Part shown: piece after piece, positions 36,802 through 46,827 of the stretch
Layout: every line of letters starts with the position of its first letter
How positions within the stretch are numbered: position 1 is the first letter of the stretch
Assembly: GCA_033439295.1 (NCBI GenBank)
Contig: JAVTLE010000014.1
Coordinates: 2,046,001-2,110,000, forward strand
Length of the DNA: 64,000 nucleotides
Reading direction: 5' to 3'
Origin: Deuterostichococcus epilithicus
Lineage: Eukaryota; Chlorophyta; Trebouxiophyceae; Prasiolales; Stichococcaceae
Made by a program: the position numbers and the translations under genes
Notes under the pieces: model-generated
Database searches by the model: none
What the model saw: only the letters and a program-made list of their open reading frames with translations
What the model was told of the DNA's origin: nothing

Positions 36802-38157
36802 ATGAATCGACACCTTATTGTGATGGCGCTGCTGCGCATAGCGATCGCAACACATGCTGCTGCTCAGGGTGACGCCTCTGAGCCCTCTGCTGCGGTTCAG
36901 ATTGGGTTGCCGAAGAACCCCGGCGTGGCGTGCTCAACGACAGAGCACCGGAAGGCCACAAAGTGTCCCGCCTCGTACGACGTCTTTGTGCACCTCGACC
37001 ACTTCAGTACGCCGCTTCGAATTCTCACGTCAAGCTACAGGCGATAGATCCGGAGTTGGATTGTGGCGGCGCGGCAACAGTGTGCTCTTATTGAGTCAGA
37101 ACTAATGCTAATGTAACGTCACGGAAGACCAGCGGAAACAAGAACGACGAAAAATCAGGCTGGTCAGCAGTGCAACTAGGCTGGGCCAAATCGCTGACAG
37201 TGTCATCACCACTACTGGGTCATGTAGCCTGAGCGGGTTTCTGCGTATGTGCGTCAAATACAGTCTCAATAGGCTGTTTATGTATTATTTTCTTTCGCGC
37301 AGGCGATGAGGAGCAGCAGGAGTGCTGCCGCCTGCTTTCGTCATACTTTGGGCCCAATGCCACTGCTGGCGATGGCGCCAACTGCTTTTGCCATCCGGCG
37401 GTGTGGAATAAAACACTGGTGCGCGAGGAGCGCAACTACTTGAGCTATGCGGCAATCTTCGACAGTTGCACGTGAGGCTTCCTCGCACGAATCACCAAGC
37501 ACTTGTGCTGTTGTCATGCAGACGTCTTGTTCCACCCTATGCCAACTCGTGCCGAAGGTCCTAGTAATAAAGTGTAAGGTTTCTCAAGATTATACTATAT
37601 CTCTCTCAGAGGTTTCAGTTGCCGGCGAATGTGATTTGTGATACTGCACACTCAGACATACGCAAGCCTTCTGTTGCCGCAGGGCCCTAGGGCACCCAAT
37701 CTACTACTTCCAGGACGGCGCCGGTCCGTGCAACCCCTCGGCGGCAGCGCCGGCGCCGTCCCCAGCACCATCGGCGCCTGTTGCCACTCCACACATCCGT
37801 AGCTTTAGCGAGTGGTTGAAAAGCCTGCCAAGCAACAATCCCGTTTTGATCGCGGCCATTGCTGTCACCATTCCATCGGGTGCGGACCGTTGCTTCCTCC
37901 ACTAAGTATAACTACTGCTGCTTATTTTTGCCATGATGGGCATCTAGATAACATCGTCGCACAGTGGTTTGTCTGGTTGGTGTGCTTGGAAAGGCTGCTC
38001 CTCAACGCCCAGTTGACTGTCGTTTGCTATTTTGCTCGCAGTGATTGGCTTCGCGGTGGTCATTGTCTGGCCCGTATTATTTTTCTCCATCTTGGAGGTC
38101 GGCAAGGCATGGCAGTGTACGCGATTTAAGATCAGTCAGCAGGCAGGGCGCACCTAA
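36802..38157 (+). CDS. Secreted, membrane-anchored protein with eight-cysteine (LTP-like) motif
   Basis: Four exons join in phase: 36802-37006, 37303-37471, 37683-37879 and 38042-38157, giving 228 residues. The start MNRHLIVMALLRIAIATHAA looks like a signal peptide, probably cut near AAA-QG. The mature part has Cys in the order C..C..CC..CxC..C..C: VACST, TKCPAS, QECCRLL, ANCFCHP, DSCTALG, GPCNPS. Spacings are 10, 20, 0, 18, 1, 25 and 16 residues. This is the order of the plant eight-cysteine motif of lipid-transfer proteins, though the second and last gaps are longer than usual. A Pro/Ala/Ser linker (AAAPAPSPAPSAP) follows, as in cell-wall proteins. Then comes a long hydrophobic segment (NPVLIAAIAVTIPS, VIGFAVVIVWPVLFFSIL) and a short basic tail ending QAGRT. 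So it should be an extracellular domain tethered by a C-terminal membrane span. Function is unknown. Homology to LTPs is an inference from the Cys pattern only. No other family was recognised. Confidence 0.75.
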
Positions 38158-38812
38158 GCGGTGTGCGTACGTAACCACCCACATATTAGCACGATGCCGC
38201 AACAGATCGGCCGTGTGCATCATGCACAAAAGGTGCGGCCTGTGGCAATAGTCGGTTAACGATCGCGCTCTGAGGAGAATGCAACCGTCAATTTCCTATC
38301 GTGGTTCTGTTTCAATGAGGCTTACAATGAAATTTCGGATGTGAAATCATAGCGCTGTTGATTGCTTTGTTCCCCAAGGCTGATGACTTCATTGTGATGT
38401 GAGCATTGTATGGAGGAATGCCATCAATTTTCGGCTCGCTCGTGACTATTGGGCCCGTCTGCTTGGGGAAAATAAAAGACGTTGAGTTACGGCGCGCGCG
38501 CCGAATAATTTCAAACTCTGATGATCGGCGCTCGGAAGTAGTGCTTGCTCCGCCAGAGAAGTAGGGCTACTTGGGGTTGGAAGCCAAGTATAGTAGAGAA
38601 AGGGCGTGCCGTGCGAAAAAACCCGCCGCTACTAGTATACTTCCCGCTCACCGATCACAGAATCCGTCTTTCTCACAGCAGCGGTGGTGTTTCGGCCTTC
38701 CCATACAAGAAACAGGGAGAACAAGGTCTGTCCGGGCTTGCAAATGGGGTCGCGGGTCCTGCGCACCGCAAAACTTTCTTCAGCTGGTTATCGGTGTTAC
38801 CAATGCTGCCGC
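38158..38812. other. Intergenic, 3' flank of eight-cysteine gene
   Basis: AT-richer sequence with no protein-like frame and no TGTAA seen. It ends where similarity to COG6 begins. Confidence 0.4.
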
Positions 38813-39520
38813 ACGGCGGCAAGGTAGCGGAGGGCACCGTCATGGCAGCCGACCCGGCGTTGTCGGTGCAGCGCATACAGGAGACAGCGCGCTCCTTCCT
38901 GGCGCTCGTCTCCGACCCTTTCCGTCTTCCTCATCCCCGAGTTTGAGCAATTCCAGGTACACAGCAAGTTTCGTGCACGATTTGCGTAGGGGGCCTGGCC
39001 TGGACCTCAGAGTCGCAAGGCTTGCAAGACCTCCATGCCTACACGAATTCTGCCAACAGTGGGGCTCCTGACAGCTATAGCTCTGCACTGGCACGCACAG
39101 AAGCCTCATGGTCCTTGGTCAGTTGTGTTTGCTCCGCTGTGAAGCCAGCCAAAGGCACCTTGTGACGCCCTTGCCCACACCCTGTCGCCTACGTAGGTGC
39201 CGCGGCTGAAGGCGGACCACGAGCGCGCGGGTAGTGCGCTCGCTGGCGGACGCCTACGAGGCGGTGTACCCGGCAGCCGGCGACCCGCAGAGCGGCTAAG
39301 TGCAGGCGGGCGAACCCTGCCCGCTACTGCACATGCTGGAGCAAGTCTGCACCATACTGGGCCTCGTCACATGCGTGATGCATGATTGCGGCGGCAGCAG
39401 CTGCAGGCCACGAGTGTACCGGCAGCTGCAAGGCAGATCGTTAGAAGACATACACTAGTTCTCGAGAAATTCTTTGTTGTGATGTTGTTGTGCCGCAACC
39501 CTTCGGAATTTGCACTACTG
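38813..39520 (+). pseudogene. Broken copy of COG6 exons 12-13 with intron and 3' UTR
   Basis: This stretch aligns along its whole length with 27898-28550. Copied parts are exon 12 ([17 protein letters not shown]..), the intron after it, exon 13 ([15 protein letters not shown]..) and the start of the 3' UTR. One identical run in exon 13 covers about 50 nt, and the intron is clearly alignable but diverged. The copy is not functional. It has small insertions near 38922-38935 that shift the frame, one extra base near 39219 in exon 13, and a TAC to TAA change making a stop at 39297-39299. Because the intron was copied, it arose by DNA duplication, not reverse transcription. No upstream COG6 exons are present nearby. 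Confidence 0.92.
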
Positions 39521-39544
39521 CCAGTTTGGGCGTAAGGACTGGCA

Positions 39545-39850
39545 GCCAGCTCGTGGAAAATGCCGACTGGTGAAATCCACTGATAGAAGCGGTGGAATTC
39601 CACCATAGACCGTCCTGGTGGATCCCCAAATTTTCCAGCATGAATTCCAACGGTAAAAATGGTGGAATTTCATTGCTGCTTTGTGGAATATACCATCAGC
39701 TGCGTGTAGAATCGTGATCGACTTGATGGATTCCACCATTCACGCTGCAGTGGATTCTATGGAATGCTGGTGGAAGCCAACGGTGGGATCTGTGTTTTTA
39801 GCAATTGCGGAATTCACCACTTGTGGTGCACTCTTACCATCACCAAAATC
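39545..39850. repeat. Cluster 1 of GGTGGAA/TTCCACC repeats
   Basis: Irregularly spaced copies of GTGGAA or its reverse complement, with the perfect 14-bp palindrome GGTGGAATTCCACC at 39591-39604. Variants such as GGTGGAATTT, GTGGAATATACC and GATTCCACCATT follow. The segment has no sensible coding frame. The same motif makes up cluster 2 at 41815-42065. Confidence 0.75.
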
Positions 39851-40031
39851 CTCAAATGCTTGGTCGGTGCACATTTGTACAGTGCAAATGCACCACTGCC
39901 ACTATCCACACACCCACACCCACTGCCTGCTACTCTGCCACTCTACTCCATACCCATCACATGCCAGCTGGTAACCTCTGTAAAGCAAAAGCGACGTCCA
40001 TGACGGCCATAGACGCCTAAGGAGGGTTCCA

Positions 40032-40046
40032 ACCCCCCCCCCCATN
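40032..40046. other. C homopolymer and ambiguous base
   Basis: A run of 11 C (40033-40043) is followed by an N at 40046. This is likely a sequencing or assembly weak point. Any frame across it is unreliable. Confidence 0.9.
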
Positions 40047-40149
40047 TGGCACGGACGAATTGACAACTTTCGAATCCCAATACAATGTGCCAATGCCGAG
40101 AGTTGCCAGTTGCTGTCGCATTCCGACAGCCTTCGCCATTGGCGTCTCG

Positions 40150-41631
40150 ACTACGGCGCCTCAATTGCGCGCCGTGCGGCGCCGCCGAGATCAGCGCTGA
40201 AGTCTAAGTCCACGATGACGATAGGCCAATCATCGCACGAAAAGTTGATGTCCTCCAGCTCCTGCAGGCAGCCGGTGTATGTCAACTCAGCAACGATCCA
40301 CTCTGTCAACACGCAGGTCAGGTGAATGGTGGCGGCATGACAATGCGTCCTGAAAATCTGCAAGGAGTTTCACCATACCCACAAAGCGGTTTTGTACAAG
40401 AATTCAACAGCACATCGCACCTTCAGCAGCTTGTCACACATGTGTGTGAAGCGAGTCGCCTTCGCTGTCGATCCCGTCGTTATAGGGTTCTTCATGTGTC
40501 CCTCCATCTGTATAGAGAGGTGACCACCTCGGACGGCTGTATGGGCGACATGCAATGCCGAGTTAGAGGCTACATCCTCATCAAGGGGCCCTCGGGTTCA
40601 CTGTGTGCACAGCATGATATTCGACGATCATCACATAATGCGCACCGTCGCGAGGAAGATCGGCACCTGGTGCAGTCACACATGCGGCTTTGAGCCTGCT
40701 GCCAGCTGGTTGTTGGCAGTCCGCGACTCCGTATTGAAGCTCTTCGCCATGCCGCGCCATACGTCAGGCTTGCCCATTGGAAAGCTGGCTTCCTTGCGCA
40801 CTGGTCACCTGCGGGCAATGGGCAATGCAAGTGCAGATCATAGTGCAGTGAGGAACTTGTTCCCGATCTGCAAGAGCTGCAGGAGCGATGCGAGCTTGCC
40901 AGTCACTCACGCAAGCATCAAGTCAGCTGGAAATGTTGACATGGTTTGCCTGTGCATGTGTTTGCGGTGCGGCAATATGCACACGGTGTACGGGACGTGG
41001 GCATGCACCTCAAAGCATGCTGTGATCAGCACGTGCTAGTATGCACAAGCTCGGCACACCAGGAGGCTGCGCAGGTCTTTGTTCACAGAGTCATCGCCGG
41101 CGCTAGTGGCGTGCGTGGTGGAGGCCAGTCTCCTACGGCTGGGGTGCAGCGAAGCCCGGCGTGCGATGCACGGGCGAGATGGCGTGCTGCCCTTGCAAGG
41201 TGAAGGGAGGACAATGGCGTCAATGCCTCGCGCAGGGCAGAAGAAGTGCGCAAGGTTGTGGGGTCGCATGCACACCGCTGAGCACCGAACGCCCTGGGCC
41301 CATGCGCACGCATGCAACGTTGTCCAGACGCAGGGGCGACGGGTAGCACCTGCAGCTGGATCATTTTGGACCGCGAGCGTCTGCAGCTGGACCATCTGCA
41401 TAGCATCGTGCACCCCGTGATAAGCTCCTCAACCAGCGTCAGCTTCCGCTGGCAAATGGTCTGCTGAGACTGCTCCGGCACCGCCGGCGGCTCTGTCACG
41501 GGCATAGCGCCTGCCACGAAGCCGCCCTGCCAAAAGCTTGGCGGCTGCAGCTGCGCACCCTGCTGTGATGCCTCCAGCACGTCGTCTGCTGGCCTCGACA
41601 TCCGAGCTGGCGGTGGGCTGCCCCCGTTCAA
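40150..41631 (-). CDS. Unrecognised multi-exon locus
   Basis: I do not recognise this gene. A first exon may start at 41631 (or in frame at 41601) and runs PADDVLEASQQGAQLQPPSF, then QTICQRKLTLVEELITG. Further protein-like minus-strand segments follow after plausible AG acceptors: LLQIGNKFLTAL (about 40870), KPDVWRGMAKSFNTESRTAN (about 40740), DGAHYVMIVEYHAVHTVNP (about 40640), STAKATRFTHMCDKLLK (about 40460) and CLQELEDINFSCDDWPIVIV with DLDFSADL (about 40270-40200). These share strand and order but I could not link them in phase, so the limits and even the unity of the gene are uncertain. The locus is flanked on both sides by the GGTGGAATTCCACC repeat clusters. It might be an ordinary gene, a decayed gene or cargo of a repeat-bounded element. 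Confidence 0.35.
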
Positions 41632-41814
41632 GGCTGCGACATCGCTGTCACTTTCAAATGGGGCCGTGCGTGCTGCAGACCTGCTGCGCTGCGCCGCGGG
41701 CGGCTCGACATCGTCTTCTTTGCGGGGCCATCGCTGGTGCCGGTCGGGCGCCGAGCGGCAGCGCCCCGCCGAACGGTGGCGCTCGAGCGAGTTTTAGGAA
41801 AGCCACCGCACTTT

Positions 41815-42065
41815 ATGGTAGACTCCACCGCTTTGGAGGCGGTGACTGTCACCATGCACACTGGTGGAATCCTTTGGTGGAATTCCACCGTGACCACCGG
41901 GCACGGTGGTGCCATGGTGGAGCTTGGTGGAAACACGGTGGAATGCTTTCCACCGATGTTCCACTGCAACTAGTGGAATTCCGCCGTACTATCCACCATT
42001 GGTTTCCACCAATGGACGCGGTGGAAAGTGGTCGAGTGGATCAACAGATAACTTCCACCATTCAG
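41815..42065. repeat. Cluster 2 of GGTGGAA/TTCCACC repeats
   Basis: Dense array of GGTGGAA and TTCCACC half-sites in both orientations, including the exact palindrome GGTGGAATTCCACC at 41876-41889 and CCATTGGTTTCCACCAATGG near 41995. It lies just upstream of the possible start of the unrecognised minus-strand locus. Between its end and 42344 there is no recognisable gene. Confidence 0.8.
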
Positions 42066-42344
42066 CCTTTTTTTTTCGCTCGTACGCGCCAACACAATAT
42101 TAAATGTGAGGTTTCGGTTGCCACAGCATCTGCGCACACAGGCGGCTAGCCAACGCATGCTATCTCTATCTGGATGACCGTGGGAGCCTAGCGTACTATT
42201 TAGTTCGTCGCCCCCGTCTTTAAGCTCACGGGTTCAAAACATAAAAGAAGACAGCCTCGGGTTGTTCTGTTCCCGCAGATTCTCAATACTTTTTTGCTTG
42301 CCACAACGCCTGAAGACCACCTGATAAATCCTGCATGCAAAACG

Positions 42345-45163
42345 TCATGCAGTTGCCGCTTTGCACTCCAGCGGCAGCGGCCGCTTGCGAAATCCACCGC
42401 CCAGCGCAAGGGCCAGCAGGTCCTGTTCCTCGATGTACCTGCAGCAATTGGGAGCGACAGGTGGGAGTTGGGGTGATTCGAGAGTGTGACAGATGCTTAC
42501 GGATCTTGCGCATGGCCTGCACTCCATGCATGCAACTTCAGGCTCTGGAAGGTTGGTCAAGTAGCGCCTGCCGGCCGCAAGGGTGGTGCAAGACGCACAC
42601 GGCCGACGAGCAGATGGGAGGGGCGCATTGACCATAAACACAAGGCTGGAATGCGAAGATTGTCGATCAAAGGGACAAACTCCCGCCGCGACAGGAAACA
42701 AGAAAGGCGGCGGCAGCGCACCAGATCTCGCTCAAGCTCGTTTCAGTGCCGCACAGCTCCGCAGACATGGCGGCCACTGCGCGCTGCACCGCGGCGCCGC
42801 CGCCGCCGTCGCCCTGCGGCGCCTTGAGCAGGCGCGCCAACGTGGTGTGCAGGATCTCGGGCTGCCTGCAGCGCCGGCGAACAGGGACGTGTGGTGGTGT
42901 GGCTTTGGACGGCGCCTCGAGATGCACACATCAGGCAGCACACTGCCGCTGCGGCTGGCTGCAGCGCGCCTGTCGCCTGGCTTCGGTTGCGGGGCAACGA
43001 CGACAGCACGAGGTGTCACACCGGCCGCGGCGCCAGCCAATGTGGCAAGCACTCGCCTGACGGCCTGCAGCTCTGCCCGCGGCGCGTTGGGCAGCGCGGC
43101 CGCCAGCCGCTGCCGCAGCGCCGCGGGCTCGGTGCCCTCGACCAGCTGCCAGCAGGCCAGCACCTGTGTTGCACGATCCCTGCCGCTGAGCACGTGCTGC
43201 CAAGTCACGGCCATGCGGCGCCTCTGTGGCGCCTCAGCACCTCAGATGGCCTCCGGGCTGGATGTGGGTGTCTGACACACCCGGCAGTCCAGACCGTGCC
43301 ACCCCTGCGGTAGATCCTATGGGTGAGTCCGACCTTGGACATATCTGGACTCTGTATCCCCTGACCCCTACAGGCGCTGGCGGGCACAGGGCAGGCTTGT
43401 GCGCCTTCCATGTTCCGGCGGGCCCCCCCTGGGCGGCACCACCTGGGGCTGGCGTCGGACCCTCACCGTGCCGGTGGAGGTGGCGACGACGCGCTCGAGC
43501 GCCACGCGCATCGGGCACGCGGCCGAGGCGACGCGCCGCACCGCCTCCGCCTCGGCGTCCGCCGCCTCCGCCGTCGCCGGCACCGGGTTCTGCAGCACAG
43601 CGCCTCTCAGAGTGGGGCGTGCTGCCAGCGGCTGGAGGAAGCCCCACAGACGGACCGCTTCACTCGGCAACGACCGCAGCACCACGCAACAGATACGATT
43701 GCTCCAACGCAAGATGGGCCGCGGCAGGCGGCCTGTGCCGCACCGGCAAGCGCACGCCAGGAACGTCACATGCAGTGTCTCAGGGACTTGGAAGTGCTTT
43801 GTCCTCCGACCAGCCGCCCGTGGGCACCCGTGCCTGGTGGTGGGACGCGTGCCACAAGGTGGAGTGGTACAGCCCGGCGTCCTGCGGCCAGGCGCCCGCC
43901 GGCGGCATGAGCGGCAGCAGGTGGCGCGCCAGCGCGCCGGCCAGCTTCGCCGCCACTCCGGCGTCTGGGAAGGGCGCCACGATTGCGCGCACCGGCACAT
44001 CCAGCCGCCGCAGCACAGGTTTCACAGCGCCGCCTTCGAAGGCGAACAGGCTGGCCAGCTGCAGGCCCTGCGTCGCGACTGCGTGCGCGCCCGGGTCACC
44101 TGCAGAGTCGGGGACACCGGATGACGACACCTGGCGACCGACGACAGCTATGGCCGGTGCCCACTCGATGCCATGGCCAACGCCTGCTTGAGACCGAGAA
44201 GGTTTCACGCGTATGAGGCGGGAAGGCTCAAAGCTTGGAACACGTCGCAATTGTCTTCGACGCTCTGCCATGTCGAGGCTCACCGACTTGCAGCGGCGTG
44301 GCGTCCAGCTGCTGCGCCATGCTGTCATACAGGACGCGGCGCGAGATGGTCGCAGACGTCACCCGCGCCGTCGCCGCCGCCGGCACCAGCCGCACCTCGC
44401 CGCCACTGTCGGCCCCGCTGCCGCTCGAGGCCGGCGCGAGCCCCAGGGCCGCCAGCCGGGCTGCGCAGGAGGTGCCGGCCTGCGGGCGCACACCGCCGCC
44501 GCCGCGGCTGAGGCCCGGCGCGCCCCTGTGCACCAGCCACGCGGCTGCAGCGGCAGCAGTGTTGTGCGTCGCACCAGCGGCAACGAGCGAGCAGCCCAGC
44601 GTGGCGGCCTGATGCCGTGCTGGCGAACGGAGATGCTGGAGCCTTCTTCACGAGTTGAGCCTGAGGCTTTGGTCTTGATCGTGATGCAGCCTTTTTGCGC
44701 GCCGTGCAAGCGCAAAGCCCACGGTGGGGTCGTCACCGTGTCGCAAGTAGGGAGTGACACTGCCACGGCACCATCTGCTGGCAAGGCACACTGTGAGAGC
44801 CTGCAGTCGCCCACCAGCGTACGCCGCGAGGCCGAACACCAGCAGCCAGCGCAGCCACGACGCGGGCCGCGCGCGGCGGGGGCGCGGATGTCGCCCGGGC
44901 TGTGCGCGCAGCATCCAGCGACCAGCCCTTCTCTTCCAGCCTCGGATCTCGGGCACTGCCTGCTGTCGCTCGCGGGCTCTGTGGCACTGCCCACGAGACC
45001 TTGGAAGCCTACCGCGATGCCCCTGGAGGGAAGCGTCGCCTGCCGCCGCCACAGGCGCTGCGCCGGACGGCGGTCGGTCAGCAGTGAGCCGCAAGCGGAG
45101 CACGCTTGTGCTGACAGGCACCACTCGGCAGGATGCAACCACCGTGCTCAACAGCAGCAGCAT
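42345..45163 (-). CDS. Membrane protein with two HxTx motifs, 2H-phosphoesterase-like
   Basis: The first exon may start at 45163 and contains a membrane helix (SWLRWLLVFGLAAYAG) that ends at a GTGGGC donor near 44819. Later segments in order: VRLVPAAATARVTSATISRR (about 44380), LFAFEGGAVKPVLRRLDVPV (about 44030), AGALARHLLPLMPPAGAWPQ, DAGLYHSTLWHASHH (about 43860), EAEAVRRVASAACPMRVALE (about 43530), LACWQLVEGTEPAALRQRLA (about 43150), EILHTTLARLL (about 42850) and YIEEQDLLALALGGGFRKRP before the stop at 42345-42347. HSTL and HTTL, widely separated in the protein, fit the paired H-x-T/S-x motifs of 2H phosphoesterases (LigT, AKAP18, CPDase families), which hydrolyse cyclic nucleotide or RNA ends. 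That assignment rests on the motif pair and a predicted alternating strand/helix order, so it is tentative. Exon borders are approximate. The start lies only 36 bp after the WW-protein stop. Confidence 0.6.
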
Positions 45164-45199
45164 GCGTGGAGGAAACCAGCACCTGTGGCAGCAGATGGT

Positions 45200-46146
45200 T
45201 CAACCGCCCATGAGCTTTCCCAGCAAGCCAAACGCCAGCCCCATGCCAGCGCCTGCACAACGAATGCCGTTAGTCCTCTGCAGCTTGCGCCCATGCTGGA
45301 GGGCAGCAACGGTGGATGCGCTGAGGCACAGGGGAAGACAGAACGGTTGCTGGAGGCACAGCGGGAAACTTCCGGTTTTGTGCCGGCAGGTGCCGCCACT
45401 CGCAGCTGCACGCACCCATCATGACCAGACCCCCCAGGCTAGCTCCGGCGCTGCGAGCCGGTGGCTGCTGCACGAAGTGCGGCTGCTGCTGCACGCGGCC
45501 GGCCGCCGTCGGGCGCGGCTCCCCCACCGCTGTGGTCTCACCTGTGGCCGAGGACCACGACTTGTGTGCCAGGAGGTGGCTGGCGTCTGTTGTTGGGAGG
45601 AAGCATGGCCTCGTTGGCTGCAGCAACACAACGAACGATGCATCATTTCCCCCGCATGGCTGCTTCCACGATGCAGCACTGGGGGTTTTGGCGGGAGGTT
45701 CCTTGAATACCCCCAGCAGCGCACCTGTGCGCTCGTTCCAGTAGTACACCTCGCCCGTCTCGCGCACTGTGACCTCCGACCAGGGGTCCCCCTGCACCTG
45801 CCGCACGTCGGTCACCGCCGGCCCGCGGCGCGCGACCCCGCGGTCCCCGCCCTGGCGCTGCGGCAACACCGGTCAGCTGGGACTGGGGCACCAATGCTGG
45901 CAACCGTGCCGTGCACTGCAGACTGGGCGTGGCCGAGCATGCAAGCTCGACCTCGGCACACGGTGGGACGAGCTGCTCAAGAAGTGCCTCCTGAAATCCA
46001 ACCTGCAGCGGCGGCAGCACTGCCGGGGGCCCAGCGTCTCCCCCGTCCGCCGCGGCAGCAAAGCAGCGGTGTGCTGCGGAAGACGCCTGCGAACCCGCGG
46101 CGCGGCGGGCGAGCAGTGCCAAGCTGCCTGCTCTCGCCGCGTACAT
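45200..46146 (-). CDS. WW-domain protein with mitochondrial-type presequence
   Basis: Four exons join in phase: 46146-46003, 45857-45725, 45541-45416 and 45252-45200, giving 151 residues. The start MYAARAGSLALLARRAAG is Arg/Ala-rich and lacks acids, like a mitochondrial presequence (an in-frame ATG also exists at 46287). The WW domain reads DPWSEVTVRETGEVYYWNER, then TGETTAVGEPRPTA. The first Trp and the aromatic block are kept, but the second Trp of the usual TTW is replaced by Ala. A Gln-rich stretch follows, then a Gly-rich hydrophobic C-terminus (SLGGLVMMG, GAGMGLAFGLLGKLMGG) that could insert in a membrane with GxxxG packing. Plant genomes encode similar short WW proteins with ETTALGEP-type endings. 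Partner and role are unknown. Confidence 0.82.
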
Positions 46147-46827
46147 TCGCAGCCGGCCTGCAAATGATGGCACGGCACTGCACTTTTTGAAACTTGTGTT
46201 TGACGCTGCCACGAGTGCCGCAAGCACCCTGCAGATGATTGAGGCCTCGTATGCGCCGATTTCAAACCGTTGCATGATGCACATCACGACAGGATCCGCT
46301 CAGCCAAACCGTTACAGATGTTGATCGCTGCTTGAACGCACCTGAAGACTACTACCAAAGAAGTCGCTGACAGAGCCGCGCCCGCAGTTCCGGGTAGCGA
46401 GCTGCTCTCGCTATCACGACTGTTGTTCCACTGCTCACCAGTTTACATCGAGTGTGGAACGACGTGACATTTCTACGCAGGGGACTTGCGAGGGCAGTTT
46501 CAGATTCTGGGGACCAGGCTGATAATCTTGTCCTCGTGGATGTTGTGAACCTGCCAGGTCGGCTTGCGTCGGGCCTCGCCAGACAAAGTGACAAAGTAAG
46601 AAAACTCGCCCCACCCGGCTTGCGGCCCGTCANAGCTTTGCCCCTCCTCCCACGCGCGCACCCATTCTCGCCAGACCCAGTTTTCCGAGGCATCGCAACT
46701 TGTGCGATACACCTCTTGGGTTTGTCAGGGTCAGCGCGCGCTCCACCAAGAAGTATCTTGCCAACACGGCGCAGCTCCGCAGCCTCACAGCTACCGCCCG
46801 TCACCGCAGCCCTCCAGCACAGCTCGC
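46147..46827. promoter_or_regulatory. Divergent intergenic region with a Trp-rich minus-strand ORF
   Basis: Contains the promoters of the WW-protein gene and the plastid kinase gene. On the minus strand, 46712-46500 is open and protein-like: ASENWVWREWVRAWEEGQ, then GWGEFSYFVTLSGEARRKPT and WQVHNIHEDKIISLVPRI, ending at a stop. Just upstream, another frame reads VLARYFLVERALTLTNP, so the two would join only across a small shift. An N at 46632 lies inside the ORF. This may be a gene fragment. The family is unknown. Confidence 0.4.

Noticed and set aside
38813-39520. Second functional COG6 gene
   Set aside because: Only the last two exons are present, with frameshifts and an in-frame stop at 39297.
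44754-46190. 478-codon plus-strand ORF (and the 403-codon one at 44213-45424)
   Set aside because: Antisense to the WW-domain gene and the HxTx gene. Long open frames opposite GC-rich exons are expected, and no domain is visible.
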